From NCBI GenBank assembly GCA_905221605.1, contig CAJNDS010000605.1, forward strand, positions 41,888-105,887: a stretch of DNA of 64,000 nucleotides, read 5' to 3'. The DNA is from Symbiodinium natans (Eukaryota; Sar; Dinophyceae; Suessiales; Symbiodiniaceae). Positions 36,001-45,090 of this stretch are shown here, one piece after another (the first letter of the stretch is position 1; every line of letters starts with the position of its first letter). The translations under genes and the position numbers were made by a program. The notes below the pieces were generated by a model, which did not search any database, had not been told where the DNA came from, and saw nothing but the letters and a program-made list of their open reading frames with translations.

Positions 36001-36085
36001 AAACCCCAAACCCCAAACCCTAAACCCTAAACCCTAAACCCTAAACCTCAAAGCCTAAACTCCAAACCCCAAACCCCAAACCTGT
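35968..36085. repeat. CCCCAAA/CCCTAAA array
   Basis: Mixed seven-base units, ending about 20 bp before an exon acceptor. Confidence 0.9.
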
Positions 36086-36108
36086 AGGGCTTTCGGCTGT
36101 GAACCCAG

Positions 36109-36193
36109 GCATCGACCTCCGTCCAGCCCTCGGCAGCGTCAGCCTGTACGTGATCGTGTGCTGCCTGTGCTTCTTGGCCGCGACTTTTGGGGG
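36109..36193 (+). CDS. Putative membrane-protein exon (chain to 36817)
   Basis: Acceptor GTGAACCCAG, donor TTTGGGGG|GTTTAGGG. Frame IDLRPALGSVSLYVIVCCLC then FLAATFG. SLYVIVCCLCFLAATFG is a probable transmembrane helix. The next exon continues in phase. The family is unknown. Confidence 0.5.
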
Positions 36194-36684
36194 GTTTAGG
36201 GTTTAGGGTTGAGGGTTTAGGATTCAGGGCTTGGGGTCGGACGACCCTAAACCCCATAAAGCCTAGACCCAAACCCTACAAACCCCACAAACCCTCAAGC
36301 ACGACGAGCTTCGAACCCTATGAAAGCCACCCCAAAACCCTAAACCCTGAAGTTGTTGAAGCTCCACCTGAACCCTACACAAGCCCTACATTAAAGTTTT
36401 TTCACCGGCTTTTAGGGGCCAACCTAGTAAAGTTGTTCGGGGAGCCATCCCGAACCCCCCGAAATCCTGCAATAACAGTATAAGAATAGGAAAAGTAGTA
36501 CTAATCGTATTCATTTCCTATTCACGACTGCGAGGAGTCGTTCAAGAATCATGAATTGTGGTCCTTCTGCAGCTGTAGATCAATAATCGCCGTAGCAAGG
36601 GGGCACTTTGCTCCCCCCTCCCCACCCCCCCCTAAACCCAAAAAACCCTAGGCCTGGACCCTAAACCCTCAACTCCCCCCACAG
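36194..36684 (+). repeat. Probable intron with opposed ends
   Basis: GTTTAGGGTTTAGGGTTGAG at the start; CCCTAAACCCTCAACTCC and acceptor CCCCCCACAG at the end. The middle includes poly-C runs at 36612-36636. Confidence 0.55.
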
Positions 36685-36817
36685 GCGTGTTTCTGAAGTG
36701 CTGAGCACGCTGCGGCACCTGGTGCCACAGCACACTAGGCTCAGCTTGCAGATGCTCAAAGAGGAGGATTTCTTACCTGTAGCTCCTTTTATCTGCAGTC
36801 TTCGTATTAAGTGTTGA
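36685..36817 (+). CDS. Putative terminal exon with stop
   Basis: In phase it reads G then RVSEVLSTLRHLVPQHTRLS, LQMLKEEDFLPVAPFICSLR and IKC, TGA at 36815-36817. A GT donor after 36776 could shorten it. Strongly protein-like: amphipathic, leucine-rich. Confidence 0.5.
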
Positions 36818-37131
36818 GGGTTTGAAGGTGTTCCGCCGGAACACGGCCGGTAGACAAAGTCCCAGATAGGGATCGGCTGACTGCGAAAAGTTGGAGCCAT
36901 GGGCTCTTTACTTACTGGGATGTGGGCCATGACCGACTTCTCAACAATGGAATGGGGGTACCTCCCCAAAATTGAACCCTTTAAGGAGCTCTCATCTCCT
37001 TAACTTCAGAGAGATGCACCTCGTTAGTGTTCGAATCGTCCACAAGGCGATGGTGCAGGGTCACAGAGCCTAATAGGTCAAATGGAATGCGGAAGGAAGC
37101 CATGAAGTCCGGGCTTGCCCGTAAACCCCAA
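36818..37131. other. Spacer with unassigned frames
   Basis: No telomere-like words. Frames of 60-100 codons exist on the minus strand (for example 36981-37110, FRIPFDLLGSVTLHHRLVDD) and a + strand frame overlaps them; neither can be favoured. Confidence 0.3.
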
Positions 37132-37262
37132 ACCCCAAGCCCCAAGCCCCAAACCCCAAACCCCAAACCCTAAACCCTAAACCCTAAACCCTAAACCCTA
37201 AACCCTAAACCCTAAACCCTAAACCCTAAACCCTAAACCCTAAACCCTAAACCCTAAACCCT
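37128..37262. repeat. CCCCAAA then CCCTAAA array
   Basis: Five CCCCAAA/CCCCAAG units followed by about 14 CCCTAAA units, ending at an exon acceptor. Confidence 0.95.
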
Positions 37263-37270
37263 GTCCGCAG

Positions 37271-37381
37271 GCTTCATCTCGCGCGAGCCATGCAGCAAGC
37301 GAGGCAGCAGGCGGCGCAGGCGGCTGCGTGTGCGAGATGGAGCAAAAGCGCGAGAACAGGAATTCAGCCTTGGAGCGCCCG
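37271..37381 (+). CDS. Putative coding exon, arginine-rich
   Basis: Acceptor CTGTCCGCAG, donor GCCCG|GTATAGGG. Frame FISREPCSKRGSRRRRRLRV then RDGAKAREQEFSLGAP. The basic run could be a nucleic-acid-binding or nuclear-localisation patch. CCCTAAA upstream and TTTAGGG downstream. Confidence 0.5.
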
Positions 37382-37383
37382 GT

Positions 37384-37460
37384 ATAGGGTTTAGGGTTTA
37401 GGGTTTAGGGTTTAGGGTTTAGGGTTTAGGGTTTAGGGTTTAGGAATTAGGGTTTAGGTC
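37384..37460. repeat. TTTAGGG array
   Basis: About ten units after a TATAGGG start. Confidence 0.94.
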
Positions 37461-38950
37461 CGCACCTCAAGTTTCGATGTACTTTTGACACTGAACTCTT
37501 TACCTAGATGCCTCATGCCCTGACACTGAGACATGTTTAAAGACTAAGCCTCGTTTTGTACCTTTGGACTAGCAGGGTTGCTCAGGTTCATACGTTTTAG
37601 GGTTTAGGCTTTAGGGTTTAGGATCCATAGAATGACACCCTTCTGAGGTTCGAGCTCCGGAATACCCGGGCTGTACGGCTTGCTTCTGCAGGCGCTTCCT
37701 TCAGGGGTTTTGGGGTTGAGGATGTTCGCTGCCTCGATCCATTAGTTGCTTTTATATCAAAGTGTGCGTTAAACACAAACCCTATAAACCCTATAACCCC
37801 TAAACCCCCTAAAGCCCACAAGCCCTCAACCCTGACTGCTATACCCAAAGGCTTCGGGTGTATGGTTCTGAAGCTAGAATAGTTGGATCGCCCTGGCTCC
37901 TTCTTGGCCAGAGAATCCAATATCCCCTAGTGTTTGGGGGTTAGGGTTTAGGGTTTTAGGTATAGGGTTTAGGGGTTCAGGGTTTAGGTTTAGGGTTTAA
38001 TGGTTCAGGGTTTCAGGTTTCGGGTTTGGGGTTGAGGGTTCTGGGCTCTAAGCTCGGGGCTTGTAGTGGGGATATTTACATGCCTCTGATCCACAGGCCC
38101 AGGTAGGGATTGAAGTGGCTTCTTGAGAATTATATTCAGGGATGTGGAAGTCTCTGCGTCTTTGCGACATGTAAGAACGCGCCTGGGCCTTGCAGGGCGT
38201 TGTTGAGCCACGCGAGAGCGACCTCATCTCAGTGTTCGCAGCCCCAGTGCGACAGAGCGAAAACGGTGGAGTGTTCAGGGTTTACCCAAAACCCGATATA
38301 ATTACCAAACTCCCCCTCAAAGCAAGGGAACCACGACACTTTCCGGTGACCCTCAACCCCAACCTCAACCCCAACCCCACACGCGGGCACACGGCACATG
38401 GGTACTTTTGTAAAGGGTGCCTTTTTGGGTCCCTAAAGAGTACGGCATCTTCTAAAAAGGACCCCCCCCCCCCCAAAAGGACCCTAGTCCCGGGAACGAC
38501 CCTGATGACCTGGTCTCAGTCCTCTGAATCTGCAATGTCTTCTTAGCCCTGACGACCATTAACTTTGAAGCTCCAGAATACTCCAAACCCTACAAGCCCG
38601 GGAAGCCCTACAAACCCTATAAAACCCATAAACGCCACGAATCCCACAAACCCTATAAACCCTATAAACCCACGAACCCTGTAGACCGTAAAGCCCTAAG
38701 TTGCAACTCACCCCTAGACCCTACACCCTAAACCCTAAACACTAAATCCTAAACCCTAAACCGTAACCCCGTAAACCCTATTGTGATTTGTTGGCTTGAA
38801 AGGATGTCGATGGGGGGGTCTTCGGAGGGTCAAAAAAGGGGCGCCGGCTCTGGAAACCAGCATGGAGATGTGCCTTTCTTGCGCACCTTTTTGCTGGCCC
38901 TAAGCCCTATATAAACCCTAAACCCTAAACCCTATAGAGTCCTAAGCCAG
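37461..38950. other. Long spacer without a supported exon
   Basis: TTTAGGG-like words at 37595-37620 and 37930-38035, C-rich words at 37785-37830 and 38580-38780, and a poly-C run at 38461-38474. Several 60-118 codon frames show no splice context. Confidence 0.35.
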
Positions 38951-39051
38951 TTGAGGTCCATGCCCTCCCTGGAGCATGCGGCCCTCCTCCAGGCGCCCAC
39001 CGCAAATTCGCCGCGGCCTTGGGGAGGTCTTGCGTCCTTCAGACGTCTGGG
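38951..39051 (+). CDS. Putative coding exon
   Basis: Acceptor CCTAAGCCAG. Frame LRSMPSLEHAALLQAPTANS then PRPWGGLASFRR. Donor at 39045 (GTCTGG) or 39052 (GTTTAGGG). Confidence 0.4.
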
Positions 39052-39411
39052 GTTTAGGGTTTAGGGTTTAGGGTTAGGGTTTAGGGTTTAGGGTTTAGGG
39101 TCTAGGGTTTAGGGTTTAGTTTTCGGGTTTTAGGACTTAGGGTTTAGGGTTAGGACTTCCAAATCGATGTTAAAGGTCACTGGGGCCCTGAGGTTTAAGG
39201 TTTCACGGGTTTAGCGTTTCTGGCCTCCCCTAAATCCTACACCCTAAACCCTAAACCCTAGACCCTAAACCCTAGACCCTAGACCATAGACGCTAGACCC
39301 TAAACCCTAAACCCTAAACCCTAGACCCCCAACCCTAAACCCTATACCCTAAACCCTAAACCCGAAACCCGAAGCCCTAGACCTAAACCTTTTCGAACGA
39401 ACTGTGCCCAG
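39052..39411 (+). repeat. Probable intron with opposed repeats
   Basis: TTTAGGG units at 39052-39120; CCCTAAA/CCCTAGA units at 39236-39372; acceptor CTGTGCCCAG. Confidence 0.5.
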
Positions 39412-39459
39412 GTCACGCGAGGTTCGCGGAGCTGCAGCGCTATCAGGGAGCCGGCCTTG
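39412..39459 (+). CDS. Putative coding exon (chain 39412-40458)
   Basis: Frame HARFAELQRYQGAGL. A GA donor (CCTTG|GATTTAGGG) joins it in phase to 39962-40057. Confidence 0.43.
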
Positions 39460-39961
39460 GATTTAGGGTTTAGGGTTTAGGGTTTCGGGTTTCGGTTTTA
39501 GGGTTTAGGGTTCAGGGTTTAGGGCTTCGGGTTTAGGATTTAGGGTTTACGGTTTAGGGTTTGGCGCTTAGGGTTTAGGGTAGCAGCCTGTGGAAGCCCT
39601 TAACTCATGGTTCAGTGGGTTTAGGGGTTTAGGGTTTGGGTTTAGGTGGCTTGGCGGGGTCTAGGGGTTCTTAGAGCCCTCTACAAAAAAAGGGAAGGCC
39701 AATCAAACGAGCTAACCCAAACCCAGCGAAGCACAATAACAACGCAGAAGAAGTGAACCCTAAACCACTAAACACTAAACCCTAAACCCTAAACCCTATA
39801 AGTTGTATGTTTTCACACCTTCCCTTCCCCCAGCACCAACACAATGAACAAGCCCAAACCGCCGCCTCAAATCAACAATATCCCTAAACAGTAAACCCTA
39901 AACCCTAAACCCTAAACCCCAAACCCTAAACCCTAAACCCTAACCATTAACCTGCACTCAG
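39460..39961 (+). repeat. Probable GA...AG intron with opposed repeats
   Basis: GATTTAGGGTTTAGGGTTTC at the start; CCCTAAA units at 39756-39800 and 39890-39945; acceptor TGCACTCAG. Confidence 0.45.
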
Positions 39962-40057
39962 AAAGCGTTCCAGAGCTGACAGCGCTTCACGAAGCCCCAC
40001 GCGGCCTTAACAGACCCCAGCCGAGCCAGGCACCCCTCAAAAGGCCCACCAAACATG
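39962..40057 (+). CDS. Putative coding exon
   Basis: In phase it reads E then SVPELTALHEAPRGLNRPQP and SQAPLKRPTKH; a GC donor ACATG|GCTTAGGG fits the next exon. Confidence 0.47.
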
Positions 40058-40058
40058 G

Positions 40059-40145
40059 CTTAGGGTTTAGGGTTTAGGGTTTAGGGTTTAGGGTTTAGGG
40101 TTTAGGGTTTAGGGTTTAGGGTTTAGGGTTTAGGGTTTAGGGTTT
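40059..40145. repeat. TTTAGGG array
   Basis: About 12 perfect units after GCTTAGGG. Confidence 0.95.
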
Positions 40146-40182
40146 TGAATCAGGCGCCAAACTGTGACAACATGCCGAACAG

Positions 40183-40263
40183 GCCTGCCGGTTCAGCAAG
40201 AATCGGAACAACAGAAGCGACCACATCCCGGACGAACCGTTCGCTCTGGACACGAACCCTACA
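40183..40263 (+). CDS. Putative coding exon
   Basis: Acceptor GCCGAACAG, donor CTACA|GTAAAT. In phase it reads G then LPVQQESEQQKRPHPGRTVR and SGHEPY. Another frame (ACRFSKNRNNRSDHIPDEPF) runs to a TAA at 40272 and would make this a terminal exon. Confidence 0.4.
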
Positions 40264-40372
40264 GTAAATTAAGACACAACCCTCAAACCCCAAACCCGAA
40301 ACCCTCAACCCCAAACCCTAAACCCCAAACCCGGAACCTTAAACCCCAAACCCTAAACCCCAAACCCCGAAG

Positions 40373-40458
40373 TTCCCTTCATAAGCCCAGGAGTCGAGGT
40401 ACCATCCGCTGGGCCGAACTCCGTTTCAAGAGCATCGAGCAGGCGCCAAGAGTTCAGG
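40373..40458 (+). CDS. Putative coding exon
   Basis: Acceptor CCCCGAAG after CCCCAAA repeats. In phase it reads PFISPGVEVPSAGPNSVSRA then SSRRQEFR, ending at GT (TTCAGG|GTTTTGGG). Confidence 0.36.
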
Positions 40459-41011
40459 GTTTTGGGTTAACTAAGGTTTAGGGTTTAGGGTTTAGGGTTT
40501 TGGGTTTTGGGTTTGGGGTTTTGGGTTTTGGGTTTGGGGTTTAGGGTTTCGGGTTAGGGTTTAAAAAGGGTTTAGGTTTTAGGGTTAAACGTTACGGGTT
40601 AAGCCATCACCATCATGACCCACACTAGCCAACGGCACAAAGGAATAGTGACCAACAGGAAAGTCAAACTGGCAGAGATGTTTGCAGCTTGTACTGCGAC
40701 TAACTTGAGACTACTAAGAGGCTCAGGGCACATATGTTACAGAAGATCTTGGGCCTATGGTGTGTACCGGTTGTTCAGGATGAGAGTGTAGAAAAAAAAC
40801 ATAAATCTCCTCCACTCCACACCCCCGCAGCGTAAGCCCGATGTAGCCTTAAAAGCCTAGCTTTACGTTTAGGGTTTAGGGTTTAGGGTTTAGGGTTTAG
40901 GGTTTAGGGTTTAGGGTTTAGGGTTTAGGGCACAACTATAAACTACCCCAAAAAGACCTAGCACCCACGACGCTAGGCTCGACGCCGCGCGGCCATCCTC
41001 TATCTCTGCAG
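40459..41011. other. Intron-like spacer
   Basis: TTTAGGG/TTTTGGG words at 40465-40575, unique sequence, and a TTTAGGG array at 40866-40930. A 22-bp exon-like piece (LERPAPG, 41012-41033) follows. Confidence 0.35.
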
Positions 41012-41033
41012 CTGGAGCGCCCTGCACCGGGAG
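41012..41033 (+). CDS. Possible 22-bp micro-exon
   Basis: Acceptor ATCTCTGCAG, frame LERPAPG, possible GC donor GGGAG|GCATTTAGGG. Too short to be more than a suggestion. Confidence 0.2.
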
Positions 41034-41380
41034 GCATTTAGGGTTTAGGGTTTAGGGTTTAGGGTTTAGGATTTAGGGTTTAGGGTTTAGGGGGGGTTTC
41101 CGAAATTCGGGGTACCCTCATTGGGGGTCCTTAGTACTAGTTGGGGGGGGGGGGGGCGATTATAGGGGTCCCCAATTTTCGGAAGCTCCCATGTTTTGGG
41201 GGTTTACGATCATCAGGGACCCTGAAAGAAGCTCCCCGACATAGTAGGATTTCCTTTTTGAGGACCCCAACACGGTACACCCTAATTTCGTAAACCCCGA
41301 TAGAGGCTTTGATCGCGGACCCTCGTTTCTGGGTGCCCTGAATTGCAAGGCCTCGGCTTTTTCATCCAAAAAGTAGAGGC
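41034..41380. other. Spacer with TTTAGGG array and poly-G
   Basis: TTTAGGG units at 41038-41090, a poly-G run at 41142-41156, then unique sequence. Confidence 0.4.
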
Positions 41381-41383
41381 ATC

Positions 41384-41544
41384 ATGAGAGAGGGAGAGAG
41401 AGGCAGAGAGAGACGAGAGAGAGAGAGAGAGAGTGACGAGAGAGAAGAAGAAGAAGAAGAAGAAGAAGAAGAAGAAGAAGAAGAAGAAGAAGAAGAAGAA
41501 GAAGAAGAGAGAGCGGGAGAGCGGGAGAGAGTGAGAGAGAAACC

Positions 41545-41575
<31 letters not shown>

Positions 41576-41690
41576 GGAGAGAGACAAAGAGAGAGCGAGG
41601 GAGAGAAAGAGAGAGAGGGAGAGGGAGAGGGAGAGGGAGAGGGAGAGGGAGAGGGAGAGGGAGAGGGAGAGGGAGAGAAAGAGAGAGAGC

Positions 41691-41724
<34 letters not shown>

Positions 41725-41738
41725 GAGGGAGAGAACAA
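41384..41738. repeat. Polypurine GA/GAA/GGGAGA microsatellite
   Basis: GAGAGA, (GAA)n at 41445-41507 and (GGGAGA)n at 41620-41680. Frames of 150-170 codons on both strands are repeat translations. Confidence 0.96.
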
Positions 41739-42204
41739 AAATCGAAGATCATGCTCAGAAATTGGGCATTCGGTCATCCAGAACTGTCCTTCATTATACG
41801 AAGCCCAGCAAGAAGCTTCGGGGAGGGCTTCGGGGTTTGGGTAGGGCTCCAGCGACCCTGGGCCCTCCAACCTCTGTCCTTCGAGCCCAAAAAACTCAAG
41901 TCTGAGTAGGCTTGCAGCGACTTCTGAGAAGTGAGAATCTCACGTTTGCACTCTGATGCTTCTGCACGCCCCCTCCTCCCCCCCCCCCCCTAGAAAAAAG
42001 AGAAAACAAGTTCAAGACTGCCTGTTGGAGAGGCAAAGGGTGTCAGGGTGCCCCTTTGGGGGGACCTAGAAACCCTTTTTCCTAGTTTGGGTTGAGAAAA
42101 GGACCTGCAATACTCATGTGCTTCCAAAGGGGCCCAAAGGCCAACGCAGTAAGGTGACCAGGCCCCAGGTTCAAAAGGGCTTAGGGACTCTTCGGCTTCC
42201 TTTT
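41739..42204. other. Spacer, nothing recognised
   Basis: Unique sequence with a poly-C run at 41978-41991. No supported exon. Confidence 0.35.
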
Positions 42205-42275
42205 GGACTTAGGGTTGGGGGTTTAGGGTTTAGGGTTTAGGGTTTAGGGTTTAGGGTTTAGGGCTTAGGGTTTCA
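42205..42275. repeat. TTTAGGG array
   Basis: About eight units. Confidence 0.93.
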
Positions 42276-42339
42276 GGTTTAGGGTCACGATACCTCCCCA
42301 ACCCCCCCCCCCCCCCACCGCCCCTTGCCCACGTTGCAG

Positions 42340-42390
42340 GCAGTGCCCTTCGTCTCCAAGCCCATGCTTCAGAACGTCGAGGACACATAG
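42340..42390 (+). CDS. Putative terminal exon with stop
   Basis: Acceptor CCCACGTTGCAG with a poly-C/pyrimidine tract before it. 16 codons AVPFVSKPMLQNVEDT and TAG at 42388-42390. A different frame remains open to 42420. Confidence 0.45.
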   Translation, partial: AVPFVSKPMLQNVEDT

Positions 42391-42429
42391 GGATCCTGAA
42401 AGCTGGGAGTAGGGCCTCTTAGGGTTGAG

Positions 42430-42566
42430 GGTTTAGGGTTTAGGGTTTAGGGTTTAGGGTTTAGGGTTTAGGGTTTAGGGTTTAGGGTTTAGGGTTTAGG
42501 GTTTAGGGTTTAGGGTTTAGGGTTTAGGGTTTAGGGTTTAGGGTTTAGGGTTTAGGGTTTAGGGTT
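42430..42566. repeat. Longest TTTAGGG array
   Basis: About 19 perfect tandem units. Confidence 0.97.
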
Positions 42567-42828
42567 CATGTGATCAAAATCCCCAAACGGTTGTGAAGAG
42601 GTGGGCACGTCGGTCCTGCGATTCTGGGATGCGCCTTGGCATTCCACTGGCACCTTTTGTTTAGGGTATAGGGTTTGGCTTTTTGGGCTTTGAGTTTAGG
42701 GTTTTTTTGGGTGTGGGGTTTAGGGTTTAGGGTATAGGGTTTGGCTTTCAGGGCTTTGAGTTTAGGGTTTCTCGGTTTGGGTTGAGGGTTTAGGGTTCCA
42801 GTGATTCTGAACCCTGAACCCATTGCAG
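42567..42828. other. Spacer with degenerate repeat
   Basis: Contains a duplicated word GGGTATAGGGTTTGGCTTT at 42664 and 42731. No exon before 42829. Confidence 0.4.
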
Positions 42829-42894
42829 TGTGCACCGAGCACGCGAAGTGTTCCAATGGCTTGCAGATGTTCGCCGCCGCCACTGGCGACAGAT
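42829..42894 (+). CDS. Putative coding exon (chain 42829-43940)
   Basis: Acceptor ACCCATTGCAG, textbook donor ACAGAT|GTGAGT. Two frames are open: CAPSTRSVPMACRCSPPPLA (phase 0, which fits the next three exons) and CTEHAKCSNGLQMFAAATGD. The exon is more certain than its frame. Confidence 0.5.
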
Positions 42895-43083
42895 GTGAGT
42901 TGTGTGGCCTTGTTATCTCGCAAGTTCTTGGTGGCTTCAAGCTTTGACCCTGCACCCTTAACCCTAAACCCTAAACCCTAAACCCTAAACCCTAAACCCT
43001 AAACCCTAAACCCTAAACCCTAAACCCTAAACCCTAAACCCTATGCAAGGCCTTGGGTCATAGAAAGCGCCCATCCTACTCAG
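42895..43083 (+). repeat. Probable 189-bp intron
   Basis: GTGAGT start; the middle is a CCCTAAA array (42957-43044, about 12 units); acceptor CCTACTCAG. Confidence 0.55.
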
Positions 43084-43142
43084 GTGTACGGTCTCACCTG
43101 GGCGCACGGAGAGAAGACATCCATCCACAAGCTGAGGACAGG
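43084..43142 (+). CDS. Putative coding exon
   Basis: Frame VYGLTWAHGEKTSIHKLRT in phase 0; donor ACAGG|GTTCAGGG. Strongly protein-like. The product is unknown. Confidence 0.5.
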
Positions 43143-43385
43143 GTTCAGGGTTTAGGGTTCAGGGTTTACGGTTTAGGGTTTAGGGTTTAGGGTTTAGGGT
43201 TTAGGATTAAGGGTTTAGGGTCTTGCGTTTGATGTTTAAGGTTTCAGATCTTGCGGGGTTGGAAGCTTAGTGTCTTTCCTTTGAGCCCAGCCAAACGAAC
43301 CTTGAACCCCCCTATGGCGGTTTAGGGTTTAGGGTTTAGGGTTTCTGGTTCCCTGAAAAGGCCCCCAGGATCCTCAGCCCAACAG

Positions 43386-43473
43386 TTTTGGCGGATCCCA
43401 GGAGCCAGGCCATGCGCCACAACTTCAGTGCTGTTGCCTTGAACGGCCGCGAGCCGTGGACCTTTGTGATGAG
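43386..43473 (+). CDS. Putative coding exon
   Basis: Acceptor CCCAACAG, donor ATGAG|GTGGGGG. In the chain's phase it reads FGGSQEPGHAPQLQCCCLER then PRAVDLCDE. The alternative frame ADPRSQAMRHNFSAVALNGR then EPWTFVM looks at least as protein-like. Confidence 0.5.
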
Positions 43474-43842
43474 GTGGGGGTTTAGGGTTTAGGGTTTAGG
43501 GTTTAGGATTTAGGGTTTGGGGTTTGGGGTTGGGGTTTGGGGTTTGGGGCTTCTTCTAAAGCCTTTTGAGCCTTGTGAAGCCCTAAATGCTAGCGAAGCC
43601 CTCCTAAGCTCCAATACCCCCCCCCCCCCCCCCCCCCCCCCCGCCCAAAGCCCCTAGAATCCCAAACAAGAAAGTGAAAGTATCAACCTGGGATGTTCAG
43701 TGAGTCCCTCCTAAACCCCTCAAACCCTCGGACCCAAAACCCTACACCCTCAACCCGAAACCCTAAACCCTGAACCCTAAACCCTAACCCTAAACCCTAA
43801 ACCCTAACCCTAAACCCTCAACCCTAAACCCTAAACCCTCAG
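43474..43842 (+). repeat. Probable intron, model case of opposed repeats
   Basis: GTGGGGGTTTAGGGTTTAGG at the start, a run of about 20 C in the middle (43618-43642), and CCCTAAA/CCCTCAA units from 43715 to the acceptor, which is itself CCCTAAACCCTCAG. Confidence 0.6.
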
Positions 43843-43940
43843 TTCGTCCAAAGTGCGGGAGGCAAGAGTGGCTCGGCCTGGAGCGCGCCGCCAGAGGCCC
43901 AGCCTCCCCTTTGCGGATGCCTCGTTTTCTCATGGTTCCG
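43843..43940 (+). CDS. Putative coding exon
   Basis: Frame FVQSAGGKSGSAWSAPPEAQ then PPLCGCLVFSWF in phase 0; donor TTCCG|GTTTAGGG. Another frame (SSKVREARVARPGARRQRPS) pairs with the alternative frame of the preceding exon. Confidence 0.48.
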
Positions 43941-44233
43941 GTTTAGGGTATAGGGTGTTTGGTGGTTAGGGTGCAGGGTTTAAGATTTTAGGTGTTTAGG
44001 GGTTTCGGGTTTAGGGTTTAGGGTTATAAGGTTTAGGTTTTAGGGTTTTAGGGCCTAGGGTTTAGGGTCTAGGGTGGGTTGGGGTTCAAATGTTGGGGTT
44101 TCGGATTTGAGGGGTGAGGTTTAGGGGTAGGACTTTTTCGAAAGGTAAACCCTAAACCCTAAACCCTAAACCCTAAATCCTTTGCGGCGGGCTGAGGGGG
44201 AGGGAGGACGGGCGGTTCTCAGCGCCAGCCCAG
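43941..44233. repeat. Probable intron
   Basis: GTTTAGGGTATAGGG start with degenerate units to 44140, then CCCTAAA units at 44147-44178. Confidence 0.45.
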
Positions 44234-44292
44234 GTCAACTCCTTGTCTGAGAAGCCCATGATGGTCAAGGAGGCGGCGATGGCTCTTCTGCA
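44234..44292 (+). CDS. Putative coding exon
   Basis: Acceptor CCAGCCCAG. Frame VNSLSEKPMMVKEAAMALLH. The right border is unclear because a CCCTAAA array, not TTTAGGG, follows. An internal GT at 44265 could be the donor. Confidence 0.38.
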
Positions 44293-44600
44293 CCCTAAAC
44301 CCTAAACCCCTAAGCCCTAAACCCCAAACCCCGAACCCTAAACCCTAAACCCTAGCCCTAAACCCTAAACCCCCATAGTTGCACACCCACACCACACAAA
44401 AACAAAAAAGCCTAAGCCCACGAAGCTCCAAAACCCTAAGTCTGAAACAGCGAATTTTAGCACTCTGGATCCTTCAACCCTAAAACCCTGAACCCTAATC
44501 CCCAAGCTCCTAACCCGGATTTAGAGTTTCGGGTTTAGGGTTTAGGGTTTAGGGTAAATCCTAAACCCAAAGCCCTAAGCCCTAAGCCCAGAGCCCGGAG
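44293..44600. repeat. CCCTAAA-rich spacer
   Basis: C-rich units at 44291-44375 and 44475-44520, a short TTTAGGG patch at 44533-44552, then CCCTAAGCCC before 44601. Confidence 0.55.
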
Positions 44601-44680
44601 GCTTTTGCTGGCAACCGTTGGGGAGTCAGCTCGAGCGGGCTGACGGGATCAGGACTGGCAATCATGGGGAGAGGATTTGG
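44601..44680 (+). CDS. Putative coding exon
   Basis: Acceptor GCCCGGAG. Frame FCWQPLGSQLERADGIRTGN then HGERIW; donor TTTGG|GTTAGG. A GA donor six bases earlier is possible. Confidence 0.4.
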
Positions 44681-44723
44681 GTTAGGCTGGGGGGGTGGAG
44701 GGGCAGCGTAGGGCTTTATGGTT

Positions 44724-44835
44724 TAGGGCTCTGGGTTTAGGGTTTAGGGTTTAGGGTCTAGGGTTTAGGGTTTAGGGTTTAGGGTTTAGGGCTTCAGGGC
44801 TTCAGGGCTTCAGGGCTTCAGGGCTTCAGGGTTTA
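44724..44835. repeat. TTTAGGG array then GGGCTTCA (8-base) array
   Basis: About nine TTTAGGG units turn into five or six GGGCTTCA units at 44789-44830. Confidence 0.9.
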
Positions 44836-45090
44836 CGGGTTTCGGGGGGTTGCGGGTCTTGGGTTCGTTCGGGTTTGGGGCTTGAAACGCCCGAGGCCCT
44901 AATCCAAAACCCTAGTGTTCAATTTGGGTTTTTGTTTGGGGTTAGGCTTGTGATGTTCCCCCCTTATACTAACAATCCTAAATCGGGGTTTTCAATGGGC
45001 TCATCCCTATTAAGGACAGTTTGACAATGGGCAACATCCCAAGTTTTACAGTTCCACTCTAGGCTCTGAAGCGCTTGCCTTGAATTTCGG
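44836..45090. other. Spacer with MITE-like copy
   Basis: Contains the family copy listed at 44953-45045. Confidence 0.4.
44953..45045. mobile_element. MITE-like family copy (GATGTTCCCCCC...)
   Basis: GATGTTCCCCCCTTATACTAAC, then ATCGGGGTT and CTATTAAGGACAGT. Related to 10968-11050 and 50336-50430. Confidence 0.5.

Noticed and set aside
41282-41905. Leucine/serine-rich and glutamate/arginine-rich frames
   Set aside because: Produced by the GA microsatellite.
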